Source: Xanthobacteraceae bacterium | GTDB taxonomy: Bacteria > Pseudomonadota > Alphaproteobacteria > Rhizobiales > Xanthobacteraceae | Length of the DNA stretch: 64,000 nucleotides | Direction: 5' to 3' | Assembly: GCA_022844485.1 (NCBI GenBank) | Contig: JALHLQ010000013.1 | Coordinates: 43,153-107,152, forward strand | Shown here: positions 50,852 to 60,716 of the stretch, in pieces | How positions within the stretch are numbered: the first letter of the stretch is position 1 | Layout of the letters: each line of letters opens with the position of its first letter | The notes under the pieces: model-generated | What the model was told of the DNA's origin: nothing | What the model saw: the letters and a program-made list of their open reading frames with translations, nothing else | Databases searched by the model: none | Position numbers and translations under genes: made by a program

Positions 50852-52197
50852 TTAAGAAGCCAATTTGAGTTCTAGCTGGGGCGCGAGCGCGGTCAGGAGC
50901 ACGGTCAGGATCAGGCGCAACAAAGTCCTCAGCCAAGCGAGGATGAGGCGAAAGTTGTGACCGACCGCAGTGAGAATGGCGTTGGCGGCATCGCCGGCGC
51001 GACCCTTGAGATAGCAGCGGCCAAGATGCCCATCGGTCTTCATGTGTCCGATCACGGCTTCGATGGCGGAGCGGCGTCGCAGCTCTCGTTTGATGATGCC
51101 GAACACGCCGCGCTTCTGGCCTGAGATGAAGACGCGGCGCGGATTGGCCGTATCGTGACCGCGGTATCCCTTGTCGACATAGGCGCGTTCGATGGCGCAT
51201 CCGGTGAGCCGCTCGGTGTCTTCGATGACGCCGCGCAGGGTGTGGCCGTCATAGGGATTGCCTGGCATCGCCTTGGCTTGCAGCACGAACTGGCCACCCG
51301 GCGCGCGGCCATTGGTGGTGACAATCGAGGCTTTGACGCCGAACTCGTAAGCGGCTGACGCCTTGCCTTTGCCGATGCACTCCACCTCCGGGGCATGGAA
51401 GGAATAGAGCTTCCAGCCCCGTTGGCGCTGCTGCTGGGAGCGGATCTGGCTGGCGCGTGACAGCGGGCCGGCAAACACCTCCACGAGCGCGGGCCGTCCT
51501 GCGATCTTGCGGCTGATGTCGCGGATGATGCGGCCAAGGCGCGTGCGCAGGATGCGCAGTTGGTGTTGATGGCGCTTGAACTGCTTGGCATGGGCATAGC
51601 GGCCCGCCATCATCGCGGCTCGTTTGGCTATCCGCAGATAGGATTGCCGCAGCTTGATGCCGTGCTCGCGGGAGAGGCGGTTGAGTCCCTTGATGGCCGC
51701 ATGCAGCAGCTTTGCGTCGGTTGGGAAGGTGATGGCCTTCGGCTGCACCGTCGTGTCCACCGTGACGCGCTTGAGGTCCTTTGTGCGCAGCGCGCCGCCC
51801 GCATGCGCCACCCGCAGGCTCTCGGCCAGGAGCAGCTCAAGTTTGGCTCCGAGGCGTTTGCGCCAATGGGTCAGGTCGGAACGCTCGTGCGGAAAGGCGT
51901 GTTGGAAGAACTCCTCCCCGGTGAAGTATTGGAAATAGGGTCATAGACCCATCGCTCGCACACCTCTTCGTCAGACAGGGCGAAGATGTGTTTGAGCAGC
52001 AGCAATCCGATCGCGAAGCGGCTTGCGATGCCAGGGCGACCCTTGTCGCTGAATAGCGGAGCAACCTCTTCGTCAAGCCACTCCCAGTCGATCGAGCCTG
52101 CAAGCTGAACCAGCTCGTGCTTCATGTTGATGATCTGGTCGAGCCTGGCCCGAAACAGATCGCCTGATCCCGTCGTCTCCCGCTTCTTCGGCCGCAT
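50852..52197 (-). pseudogene. IS5-family transposase, interrupted by a frameshift
   Basis: Starting from MRPKKRETTGSGDLFRARLDQI (ATG 52197, GGAGGGG upstream) the protein has a DUF772-type N-terminal domain (EVAPLFSDKGRPGIASRFAIGLLLLKHIF). It loses frame after CERWVYDP: reading ISNTSPGR instead of the expected YFQYFTGEEF. One base appears missing near 51936-51940. The rest continues in another frame with HWRKRLG, VTVDTTVQPKAITFP, ERAYVDKGYRGHD and IGHMKTDGHLGRCYLKG, the DDE-type catalytic region. The element is probably inactive unless translation slips. Confidence 0.85.
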
Positions 52198-52260
52198 CGA
52201 ATCCCCTCCGATGCACAACCGAATCATGCTTCCCCGTGCAAGGGAATCCCAAATATGAAA

Positions 52261-52299
52261 TTGCAAGGTTTTGCTTTCCCAGACGCAGAAACCTTGCAA
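52261..52299. repeat. Exact 11-bp inverted repeat upstream of the IS transposase
   Basis: TTGCAAGGTTT (52261-52271) and AAACCTTGCAA (52289-52299) around a 17-base loop. The repeat lies between the IS transposase start and the end of jetD. It could be a hairpin within the IS leader that limits read-through transcription, or a remnant of a different element. No second copy of these arms was seen near the left side of the IS. Confidence 0.7.
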
Positions 52300-52401
52300 T
52301 CTCAAACCAATGCAGAATCCGAAAATGAATCCTATGTCAGCCGCTTAGAGGTTTTTCACGGCCAACTGATTATGATTACCGTCTCTCTGAGTTGCGATGC
52401 T

Positions 52402-52416
52402 CGGGCTTTCCGCCCG
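52402..52416 (-). terminator. Short hairpin after jetD, possible terminator
   Basis: CGGGC-GGAAA-GCCCG on the minus strand, seven bases after the jetD stop. The stem is only 5 bp and no T-run follows, so termination here is doubtful. Confidence 0.25.
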
Positions 52417-52422
52417 TGGGGC

Positions 52423-53700
52423 TTACCTGTTATCAAGATCCTGTAACAAAGGAGCGGCCAAGGCTTCTTCAGCAATGGCTACTCCCCGTTGCTGCATAGC
52501 CAGCGATAGGCCTGGGTCCCATGTTGCTTCGGTCACCATTCCTGTAAGACTGTATCCAAAACCTGAGGCGATCTGAAGGGCAGCTTCGTAATCCGAAGTG
52601 CTAAAGCGCCATGGTCGCGCACCATGCTCGCACATGATTTGATTGCCGATGCGTATTCCCGGCCAATCGAAGTCGCCGTGATAGCAAAGCTGTGCATCCG
52701 CAGTTGCAAGCTGCGATAGCAGGCATCGCTGCGCGACGGCGGGCATACCATCGGTGCATACCATCGGAGCACAGTCAGCTCCCCAGTGATCTGCGGCGAT
52801 CGCAAGCAGGTTGGGATTTTCGCAGACATAGATGTTGCGTCCCGCCACGTCCCACGAGGGCGGCGAACGCAACAGTAGTCGCAGCGACGCATACGACGGC
52901 TCCCCCGGTGGCCGCCCGTAGCTTTTCGTCTCGCGTGTAGGGAGATTCAGGAACAAGGCCGGCCGCGCCAATTCGTTGACCAGAACGCCTGCACTCGCCC
53001 AGATGTCACGGTCTCGTTCCATGCTGCTGCTCTGCTGCGCGTCAGCGTTGTTGTTTACCTCTGTCAAGGGGTCGTCGTTTTCGTCAGAAGCTGCCCGATT
53101 CACCCGCCAGACTGCTAACACCAGGGTTGCCGTTCCGCGACCACTATCGAGTGCATGGGCGTCGCCCAGGACGTCGGCCGCCAACTGCGACCGTGTAATG
53201 CCGGCCGCAGGAAGGCGCTCTAGCACCGCCTCTGCATGCCGGCACAGCTGGGCTGCGACAGAGGGACTCTGTCTGGCGAGACGCTTGAGCAGGCCTAAGC
53301 CCGCCGGAGTTCGGAGTAATTCAATCAGCCCGGCATGACTGCACCCGCTGATCGCATCCGACCAAAGAGTTTGCAATTCGAGGCGTCTAGCCGCGAGATG
53401 AGTGATGGGGCCATCGAGCTGTTCCAGGGCATCTCGCAGCGAACCGGCAATGCCTGAATTGCGGAACGCGGCGTCGACTTGCGGGACATCGATTTGCAAG
53501 GACTTGGAGTAGCGTTGCGGACGACCTAGCAACGAGGCCAGAGTGGAATGCTCCTCCAAAGTGAGGTTTCCAATCCGAAAGCTCCCTGGGGCGGCGTCCA
53601 ACGGTGCACGTTCGAAACGCTGGCGGAGCCGTTTGCGCAGCGAGGCGAGATGATCGCCACCCAACAGCCGTCGAAGACGCGCTTCGGCTGCATTGGTCAT
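52423..53700 (-). CDS. jetD: Wadjet system protein JetD (TOPRIM nuclease subunit, DUF3323/DUF2399)
   Basis: Nuclease component that cleaves DNA once the JetABC motor has extruded a closed circular plasmid. The 425 residues have an N-terminal DUF3323-like part (LRQRFERAPLDAAPGSFRIGNLTLEEHSTLASLLGR) and a C-terminal DUF2399 TOPRIM-like domain. The acidic metal site shows as YVCENPN near 290 and HGDFDWPGIRI (DxD) near 340. The length suits the TIGR02679 group. The ATG overlaps the jetC stop (ATGA). No frameshift is visible and the active-site residues are intact. Confidence 0.93.
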   Translation of the reverse strand: MTNAAEARLRRLLGGDHLASLRKRLRQRFERAPLDAAPGSFRIGNLTLEEHSTLASLLGRPQRYSKSLQIDVPQVDAAFRNSGIAGSLRDALEQLDGPITHLAARRLELQTLWSDAISGCSHAGLIELLRTPAGLGLLKRLARQSPSVAAQLCRHAEAVLERLPAAGITRSQLAADVLGDAHALDSGRGTATLVLAVWRVNRAASDENDDPLTEVNNNADAQQSSSMERDRDIWASAGVLVNELARPALFLNLPTRETKSYGRPPGEPSYASLRLLLRSPPSWDVAGRNIYVCENPNLLAIAADHWGADCAPMVCTDGMPAVAQRCLLSQLATADAQLCYHGDFDWPGIRIGNQIMCEHGARPWRFSTSDYEAALQIASGFGYSLTGMVTEATWDPGLSLAMQQRGVAIAEEALAAPLLQDLDNR

Positions 53701-56700
53701 ATTGGAGCGAACCTGCGGTCAGGATCGGTTTGCCGCACCTTCGCTCGGCCGTCCCAGGTCCAGCGGGAGACAAAGACCGCATCTATGTTTTCTCGCCGCT
53801 GCAGATGGCAGATGGAGACTCCAGGTAATTCGGCGTAGCAGGCCCACTCACGCTCGCTGGTGATAACGAAATCCAGATCGAACTCGCGGATTAGGCCCAT
53901 GCAGTGAGCCCGTGCGGAATCATCGATGCCGGCGAAGGCTTCATCGAGCAGGATCAACCGCGGCGCCAAGTCGTAGCTGCCTTTGCTGTAAAAGCTCGCG
54001 ACAGCGGCAAACAGCGGTACAGTAAGACCGAGTGCTCGCTCACCGCTGGAGGCCGGACCGGAGAGTTTACGCCATTGCCCGTCCTGCCAGCGTTCGACTC
54101 TGAATCGGTGCCAACGGCGATAGTCTAGCGCTCGAGCGAGTTGATCGATCAGGCTGCCTCCTCCATCTTTGCCGCCCGCGGATTCGGCGCGTTCGCGTTC
54201 CACGGCAATGCGCTGCTGCAACATGACGCCGATAACCCGTCGATCATCAGCCGACCACAAGTCTGCGTTGGTATTAAGCAGGCGTTTGCGCGCCGCTTCG
54301 AGGCCGACAGGGGCGCCTTCCTCTTCCGATAGCGGCTGCCACAACAGACGAAATCGAACTCCAGTGGAGGTCGGGCGAACGTACAATTCCTTGTTAATCG
54401 ACTCGCGCTGCGTCTCGGCGGCATGCAACAGGCGCTGGATTTCAGAGGCAATTTCGGCTTGCAGATGATTCTCGAATACAGCGCGCTCATTTGCAGTGAG
54501 AAGTTCAGTGCGCTGACTGATCTCTTCTGCAAGGCGCGCAGCCAGACGATCCGGCCGTTCTGGACGATTCTGGTAGACAATATAGACGATAAGTCCCCAG
54601 TCGCTCTGTTCAGCCAGCGCCTGGTGACCGAGCGCACTCAGGGATCGTTGCAGTTCCGTAAAGTCGTCGCTGACTTGCCGCTGAATGCGCGACCACGCGT
54701 CGTCGTCATCCTTCAATGCGGACAATGCCTGTTCGGTGCGTCGGGCGATCGTCAGGGCGGGATCGATGGTCCAGGGTATCCCCCTGTCCGGCAGTTCCAG
54801 CTCGGGCAACGCGGCCGAAAGCAAGCCGGCCGCAGCGAATCTTTGGAATGTCGAGACGGCTTGGGCGCGCGCCTGACTGCGGTGTTCAAGGGTCGTGTTG
54901 GCAGTCGTGGCCTTTTCGCTCGCGACCGCATGGTCCGAGGTCGCCGTGAGCAGGGCCTTAATCGCGAGACCCATTGACTCCTCGCTTGCATCGACAGCAG
55001 CTTGAGCCTCGGCCATTCTCTGCTGCAGTTCCTTGACCTTGGGGCCAACCGTTTCACGCAACGCACCAAGTCGAGCCGAGGCTTCTTCCGCCTCTATGCG
55101 AGCCGCCGCGAACTGTTCGTCTTGCTTCTTTTTATCGTCACTCGCCTCCTCTTCGCGAGCGCGGCTTCGTTGCAGGTCTGGGATTGCTAGACGCAACTCG
55201 CGAATGTCCTGGGCGAGTCGAAGCTGTGCACCGTGATAGCCATTGAGCGCCGCTTCGAGAGCGGGCAAATCCTTCGGCGAGTTCGGCAGGCGCAGATCCT
55301 TTGCATCTGTGTTGAGCCGATCGCGCACCATCTGCAGGGCTCGCTCGGCCTCGCGATGTAGTGCATCGGCCTCGGCCAAGCTCTCGCGGGCGAGTTGTAC
55401 GTCACGGGCAGCAGCGGCAGCGGCGAATTGTGCATTTCGGAGTGCATCATCTGAAGGAGAAAGGCGCCACTCCTCGTTGGCCTGCTCCTGATCTTCCGCG
55501 AGTTGTTCGGCCATCGCTTGCATAGCAGCGAGTTCTTCGCCGAGTGATGCCAGACGCTCCGTGATCTCGATTAGCCGCCGCGTGCGGGCCGCAGCGCGTG
55601 CCGCATAGCCAACATAGACCGCGGCCGGCTTGGCCCAAGCACCCGCCAAGCCGCCAAGCCGAAACCGGCCGTCTGGTGCGATCCAGGTTTCACTGTCTAC
55701 AGGGTCTTCGTCTGAACATGTGATGCCGCACAAAATACGTTCGATGATATCCGCTGGGACGGTACTGTCGGCCGGCACTGCGGCTTGCAGCCAAGCAGCG
55801 AGCGACATGGATTGAGGTTGTCGCTCCAATGCTTGTGTGTCGTGCAGTACCATACCACCGTCGCCCACTTGGACCCGGCCATCGGGCGCAACCCAGGCAT
55901 CAAGCAAGCCGGCACCTTCAAGTGCGGCTTCGAGACCCGCGCGTTGCGGTTCAGTTACCTCGCCACGGAAGTCTACGAGTTGCCAGAACGGCGCCCCTCC
56001 ACGGCGGCTCCGAGCTTCGGCTTCGCGCGTATAAGGCACAGGCGGCACTGTGTCGACGCCGGACTCCAGACGATCGCGTTCATCTTGGAGGCTCTTGCAC
56101 TCTGTCTCCAATACGCGGTGTTCGCCATCGAGCGCCACACGCCGCTGCGCAAGACGCAGATTGGCCTGCTGCTGTGCTGCTTGTAAAATGATCCGAGGTG
56201 GGCTGTCGCCTTGCAACGACATGACCCAATCGGTCAGAGCTGTCAGGGCTGCAACGCTTTCTTCGGCACTGACGGGCAGTTGCTTCAATGCAGCTAAGTG
56301 GCGATCCCAAGCCTGGACGAGGCTTCGACCCTCCTGATCAAAATTCTCGTCCGCTTGCTCGCGTCGTCTCGCTGCGGCTTCAACAGCATCTTGTCTTTGA
56401 TCGCGCACTTCGCGGCGCTGATCATGCTGAGCTTGAGCACTCGCCATTTCGGCATGGCGCTGACGTAAGAGTGCGATGTCGTCGCGTCGGTTGCCGACCA
56501 GCGCGTCAAAGTCGGAACATGCGTCATCGAACGCCCTTGCCGTCAGCTCGACCAGCGCCTCAGGCTCGAGTTTTGCGAGTGGATTCTCGGAATGAGATCC
56601 AAGAATACCCGCTGCATCGGCATAGGCCGCACTCTTCCGGCGTGACTCCATCACGGAACGTTCAGCTTGGCTTGCACGCTGGCTGGCATGTCCCGTCTCT

Positions 56701-57857
56701 TCAATGCTGCGATTCAATCGCCGGACCGATTCCTCGATTGTCAAGCCGGCGGTCTGTAACGCACGTTGGCGTGCCTCTGCTTCCCTCTCGGCCGATTGGA
56801 GGCGAGCGGCGTCCTCCGCAACGGGGCCTGTCCGCAGTGCCTCCAGTCGCGCGCGTTCGCGTTTAAGCGCAAGCTCCGCATTATCGCGAGCGAATTTGGC
56901 CTTTTCCTGCTCGCCCGACGTTTTCTCTAGACGATCCTGTGCTTCACCACGCGCGCGGCTGGCGTTGTCGAATTCTGTCTGAGCTTGGCGGAGAGTGCGC
57001 GCCTGTCGCCTGCTCTGCGTTCCGGCGTAGATGCGGTAGCGCTGTTCGAATTGCTTAATGGCTTTGGCCAGCGCCTCGTACTCTTCGAGCTGCCGACGAT
57101 CCTCCTCAAGCCGGCCGAGTGCTTCAGCCACATCGCCGAGCATTTCCGATGCAAGCGGCGGCAAGGCCTCGGTCAGCGCATCGGAGAGCGCGGTCTCGTC
57201 GGGCCTTTTCGACAGTTGTGGCTGCCGCAGCTGGATCAGAGTATCCATCAAAGCGTCGTAGCGTTTAGCGCCCAGATGAAAAAGCCGCTCATCAACAGCA
57301 CGGCGATAACTCGCCGCAGTGTCGAATACCTGGCCGCGGCTCTGCAGCGCTTCACGTAGACGTTCCTTAGTGAGGATGACGCGATGCTCGCTCATCAACC
57401 AAAAATCCTGATTGATGCGTGACGCATTCTCATCGTCCTCAAGGAGGAAGAACCAGCTTTCCACTTGTGGGCGAGCTGCAACGGCCAGAAGCCCGGCGCC
57501 GAGCGAGAGATAGCGTGGCGTGCCGCCCTCAGCGAGACGACCGAACTCGATCCAGGCATAGCCAATGCGACGGTCGTGGCTGTTCATCAGCAGGTTCCAG
57601 GTCATCTTCTTGCCGGAGTCGCCATCGGGCTCGATGCGCGAAGACTTGAGTTGTGCATCGAAGAGGAACGGCAGTGTTAGAGACAGCACCTTGGATTTTC
57701 CGGTGCCGTTATTTCCACGCAAAAGAAGGTGACCGTCGCGGAACCAGAATTCTTCGCTGTCGTAATGAAACAGCTCCACGAGACCAAGTCGCAAAGGTTG
57801 CCACCGCGACCGCGTCGGAACCGGCAATGGGGGCTTCTCGTGCGATGGGGACAGCAA
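53697..57857 (-). CDS. jetC: Wadjet system protein JetC (SMC-like ATPase)
   Basis: MukB-like motor ATPase that forms the DNA-extruding complex. I start at a TTG (57857) because AGGGGAAGG lies seven bases upstream, right after the jetB stop; an ATG at 57938 would overlap jetB by 65 bases. The 1386 residues have Walker A LLRGNNGTGKSKVL near 48-55, long coiled-coil arms rich in Ala/Glu/Arg with a hinge between about 570 and 900, a signature SSGERALGLTVPLF near 1270, and Walker B RLILLDEAFAGID near 1300. All ATP-binding motifs are intact. Confidence 0.94.
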   Translation of the reverse strand: MLSPSHEKPPLPVPTRSRWQPLRLGLVELFHYDSEEFWFRDGHLLLRGNNGTGKSKVLSLTLPFLFDAQLKSSRIEPDGDSGKKMTWNLLMNSHDRRIGYAWIEFGRLAEGGTPRYLSLGAGLLAVAARPQVESWFFLLEDDENASRINQDFWLMSEHRVILTKERLREALQSRGQVFDTAASYRRAVDERLFHLGAKRYDALMDTLIQLRQPQLSKRPDETALSDALTEALPPLASEMLGDVAEALGRLEEDRRQLEEYEALAKAIKQFEQRYRIYAGTQSRRQARTLRQAQTEFDNASRARGEAQDRLEKTSGEQEKAKFARDNAELALKRERARLEALRTGPVAEDAARLQSAEREAEARQRALQTAGLTIEESVRRLNRSIEETGHASQRASQAERSVMESRRKSAAYADAAGILGSHSENPLAKLEPEALVELTARAFDDACSDFDALVGNRRDDIALLRQRHAEMASAQAQHDQRREVRDQRQDAVEAAARRREQADENFDQEGRSLVQAWDRHLAALKQLPVSAEESVAALTALTDWVMSLQGDSPPRIILQAAQQQANLRLAQRRVALDGEHRVLETECKSLQDERDRLESGVDTVPPVPYTREAEARSRRGGAPFWQLVDFRGEVTEPQRAGLEAALEGAGLLDAWVAPDGRVQVGDGGMVLHDTQALERQPQSMSLAAWLQAAVPADSTVPADIIERILCGITCSDEDPVDSETWIAPDGRFRLGGLAGAWAKPAAVYVGYAARAAARTRRLIEITERLASLGEELAAMQAMAEQLAEDQEQANEEWRLSPSDDALRNAQFAAAAAARDVQLARESLAEADALHREAERALQMVRDRLNTDAKDLRLPNSPKDLPALEAALNGYHGAQLRLAQDIRELRLAIPDLQRSRAREEEASDDKKKQDEQFAAARIEAEEASARLGALRETVGPKVKELQQRMAEAQAAVDASEESMGLAIKALLTATSDHAVASEKATTANTTLEHRSQARAQAVSTFQRFAAAGLLSAALPELELPDRGIPWTIDPALTIARRTEQALSALKDDDDAWSRIQRQVSDDFTELQRSLSALGHQALAEQSDWGLIVYIVYQNRPERPDRLAARLAEEISQRTELLTANERAVFENHLQAEIASEIQRLLHAAETQRESINKELYVRPTSTGVRFRLLWQPLSEEEGAPVGLEAARKRLLNTNADLWSADDRRVIGVMLQQRIAVERERAESAGGKDGGGSLIDQLARALDYRRWHRFRVERWQDGQWRKLSGPASSGERALGLTVPLFAAVASFYSKGSYDLAPRLILLDEAFAGIDDSARAHCMGLIREFDLDFVITSEREWACYAELPGVSICHLQRRENIDAVFVSRWTWDGRAKVRQTDPDRRFAPI

Positions 57858-57873
57858 CGTGGGACCTTCCCCT

Positions 57874-59178
57874 CTATGGTGAAGCAATGATGGTGTCGAC
57901 GGCCATGACTGGCGGAGCGTGCGCTTCGTGCGCGCCACGAACCTCAGTTTCGCCGAGTGCGAACCGTGCGAGCGCCGGAAGTGGCTGAACCATCCCTGCC
58001 CTTCTCAAGATGAGGTGGAGCTTCTCTAACCGTTCTATTGCGATCGTTGCGAGTTCGCGTTCTGCGCCAGGCTCACGCGCCGATTTTCGCCAATACCGAC
58101 CATATCGGCTCTTTGCCTCGCGCAAGTACTCGACGATCTCGTGTTCTTGCTTCGCGAAGGGCCGCGTCGCGTGCGAGATATTCGCCTGCTGCCACCTGAA
58201 ACCGTTTGCCAGATACTCGGCAACCAGGAGCGTGACATGTGCATCGGTGCCTTCAGCAGGCATTGCGACATCCGTTAGCAAGCCAGCCTCATCCACGAGC
58301 GCCAGCCCTTCGGCCCTTTGTTCTGCGACCAAGCCGGTCGCATCACATAGGCGAGCAGCCATGGCCCCGCGCTGATTGGCAAAATAGGCGCGGGATTCCG
58401 GGTCCAGCGTTTCGATGTAGACCACCGGATCATCGAGGAGCCGACGTGCGATTTGGCGGCGCAGCGCTGTGCGTCGACCTTCCTCGCTGTCGGCCACATG
58501 CTCGTCGACAAGCGCGCGCAGCCGCTCGTCCAGAGTGACGGGCGCTTCATCAGAGGGCCAATTCGATGGCCCCCTCACAGCGGCTAGCATGCCCGCCAGA
58601 GTCGGCCGATGCACATCGTAGAGTGCATCTCCCTGGTCGCCTCCGGCTTGGACGAAAGCATCTTCATCACCGGCGACCCGCTGAAGCACGCCCAAACTCA
58701 GCAAAGTACGACATACCGAGACAAGTTCGCGTCGCTCGTGATGAGCAGCGAGCGTGAAAGTAAAACCAAGCGACGAGAGCGCCGGCTCGGCGGCGAGGCT
58801 GAGAAGCCTCTCTCCCAAAAGACGGAGCGTTATTTGGGGGTCGGAGCGTTCGAGCACGGCGCAGGCAAGGCACAGCAACACATATCGGCGACGATCATAG
58901 TCGGGCAGTCCGCGCGTAGGGCTGGCGAGATCGGCCGGTCGTTTGTAAAGACGCGCGCCCTCACGCCCAATCTGCAGGGGCCAGCCTGTTTCCCGCGCGA
59001 ACCACTCGCGCAGATCGTCTGCTTGACGTCGCACCGCGACGAAGTCCTCATGTGCCGGACTCATCAGCGGAGCCATCAGCAGGGCACGCACAGCGCTACG
59101 AAACTCCTCGCGCTGGAACTGGCGCTGTTGCTGGCTGATTTTGCGGCTATCTGTTGATGTTTCAGGACCGTTGTTCAT
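57874..59178 (-). CDS. jetB: Wadjet system protein JetB (MukE/Kite-like, DUF2398)
   Basis: Winged-helix partner of the kleisin JetA and SMC-like JetC. The 434 residues start MNNGPETSTDSRKISQQQRQFQREEFRSAVRALLM. DUF2398 hallmarks are ETGWPLQIGREGARLYKRPAD and YVLLCLACAVLERSDPQITLRLLGE near 75-115, and a C-terminal wing region QQANISHATRPFAKQEHEIVEYL. It overlaps jetA by four bases and precedes jetC by 16. No membrane segment or nuclease motif is present, consistent with a structural role. Confidence 0.92.
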   Translation of the reverse strand: MNNGPETSTDSRKISQQQRQFQREEFRSAVRALLMAPLMSPAHEDFVAVRRQADDLREWFARETGWPLQIGREGARLYKRPADLASPTRGLPDYDRRRYVLLCLACAVLERSDPQITLRLLGERLLSLAAEPALSSLGFTFTLAAHHERRELVSVCRTLLSLGVLQRVAGDEDAFVQAGGDQGDALYDVHRPTLAGMLAAVRGPSNWPSDEAPVTLDERLRALVDEHVADSEEGRRTALRRQIARRLLDDPVVYIETLDPESRAYFANQRGAMAARLCDATGLVAEQRAEGLALVDEAGLLTDVAMPAEGTDAHVTLLVAEYLANGFRWQQANISHATRPFAKQEHEIVEYLREAKSRYGRYWRKSAREPGAERELATIAIERLEKLHLILRRAGMVQPLPALARFALGETEVRGAHEAHAPPVMAVDTIIASP

Positions 59179-60695
59179 TGGCGATCCTGCGTCGGCGTGA
59201 TCGTAATCAGATGGTCGCGCCCGGCGAAGACACCGTGCGGCGTGTCAACCTCGGCGTGGCTGTTGGGGTCTAGGGGCCTTAACAGGATATGCAACAAGCC
59301 GTCGCCCGTCTGCCGTTCTGCCGCGGATTGCGGACCGGCCTGCTCGGCCAAAGCTTCCCCAAGCAGTGCCAAGAAAAGGCTGAAGGCATGCGTGTCGAGC
59401 TTGCCCAGATCCGAGAGACGCGTGGGTTCTCCGGTGGCCAGACGTTTGCGCGCAGTCTCGACCTGGAGCGATTCCTCTGCGAGTTCACGGGCTAGGAGGG
59501 CGCGAGCTTCGGTACGGTCCCGCACGCGAGGTAGTGGCCCACGTGGCGCAGCCTCGCCGTACTCGCGAAGGCGCGGATGGATCCTTAACGGCGGCGCGTC
59601 CGCCCAAGGTATGCTCGCCGGCAATTCGGTGTCGGCTTCGATGTTGAGCGAAAAATGTCGTGTTGGATTCAATGCAAAGGCAGTCCGGGCGAGCCGATGA
59701 GCTTCGGCATCATCCGCACAGGCGGCAAACCAGCCAGCGAGCACGCGGAAATCCGCAGAGCGGTCACTGCGGCCGCTGCGCCGTTCGTTGAGTGCTGCAA
59801 TCGCTCCCAGTAGCTGCGGGATGGCTGCTCGTGCTCGCGCTCGCAACAGTTCGGCTTGCGATGGTTCGTGGCCAATACGGAAAAACCAGCCGCGCAGACC
59901 CTTCCAGCGCTCGCGCCAAGCTTCCTGGTACCGGCTTTGCGAGTTTAATCGATCTTGCATGTCGCCGGGAGCAGCATCGCGCGCCTCGCGAGCGGCGACT
60001 TGCTCCAGCATTGGATCAATCTTGGGCTCCAGAGCAAGAATGAGCCCAGCGATGGTGCCAGACCGACGGACCAAATCGCCTATGAACCGCTCGAGATAGT
60101 CGATCAACTGTCGCTTGTAGTTTGCGACCGCGGCGGCTTCAGCCCGCTGTAGCTCGATGCTTCGCGCGACGCCGGCCATGAACGCCTGGGCGTTCTCCGC
60201 TAAGCCTTCGAACACGCGGACGAGATCCCGAAGTGTTTCGTGGGTCTTCGCCGCGTCGGACTCAGTCTCGCTGGCCAGCTTCTGGAGGGCCATCAGCCGG
60301 CTTGCGATGTCCTCAAGAGCCACGGTCTGCAGTTCGGCGTGGCGTTGCAAGGTTTCCACGAACAGTGCCAGAGCCGATTCTACAGCTTCACCGCCATGCG
60401 AGAGTCGGTATAGAAAGCGCGCGCGGTAAAAGTCGCTGAGGGTAGAGACCCGCGCAGTGTCAGGATGCGATTCGAGATTTCCCCAGGCAACGAGTTGAGT
60501 GAGGGCGGCACTGACTTCTTCGATCTCAGGCTGCGGCCCCGGCCATTTGGCTTCGGATACTACTTCGTCTGGTCTTAATTGCAGACGATATTGCCGCTTA
60601 GCGGCAGCGAAGACCTCCATTACGCAACGATAAAATGGAGCTTTCTCGGCGCTCACATGCCTGAACAGCTCGGCCGAATCGCTTAAAGTACGCAC
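59175..60695 (-). CDS. jetA: Wadjet system protein JetA (kleisin-like, DUF2397)
   Basis: MukF-like kleisin subunit linking the SMC heads. About 506 residues: AELFRHVSAEKAPFYRCVMEVFAAAKRQY at the N-terminus is the DUF2397 start. A middle segment YQEAWRERWKGLRGWFFRIG and the late block IHPRLREYGEAAPRGPLPRVRDR are typical. I use the GTG at 60695 with AGGGG ten bases upstream; the ATG at 60716 would add seven residues and has a poor Shine-Dalgarno. First gene of the four-gene operon, overlapping jetB by four bases. Confidence 0.91.
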   Translation of the reverse strand: MRTLSDSAELFRHVSAEKAPFYRCVMEVFAAAKRQYRLQLRPDEVVSEAKWPGPQPEIEEVSAALTQLVAWGNLESHPDTARVSTLSDFYRARFLYRLSHGGEAVESALALFVETLQRHAELQTVALEDIASRLMALQKLASETESDAAKTHETLRDLVRVFEGLAENAQAFMAGVARSIELQRAEAAAVANYKRQLIDYLERFIGDLVRRSGTIAGLILALEPKIDPMLEQVAAREARDAAPGDMQDRLNSQSRYQEAWRERWKGLRGWFFRIGHEPSQAELLRARARAAIPQLLGAIAALNERRSGRSDRSADFRVLAGWFAACADDAEAHRLARTAFALNPTRHFSLNIEADTELPASIPWADAPPLRIHPRLREYGEAAPRGPLPRVRDRTEARALLARELAEESLQVETARKRLATGEPTRLSDLGKLDTHAFSLFLALLGEALAEQAGPQSAAERQTGDGLLHILLRPLDPNSHAEVDTPHGVFAGRDHLITITPTQDRQ

Positions 60696-60716
60696 GGAAA
60701 GCCTGCCCCTGAACAT

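Larger units (their letters stand above)
50828..52300 (-). mobile_element. IS5-family insertion sequence, approximate limits
   Basis: A single transposase gene of the IS5 type, frameshifted, occupies 50852-52197. The terminal inverted repeats could not be matched by eye, so the ends are approximate: the left end should lie between the glnD stop (50827) and 50852, the right end near 52200-52300. The insertion lies directly behind glnD and before the Wadjet genes, probably marking one side of the accessory region. Confidence 0.75.

Noticed and set aside
50828..52300. CTAG target duplication around the IS5 element
   Set aside because: CTAG occurs at the glnD stop but I found no matching copy at the other side, so the claim is not supported.
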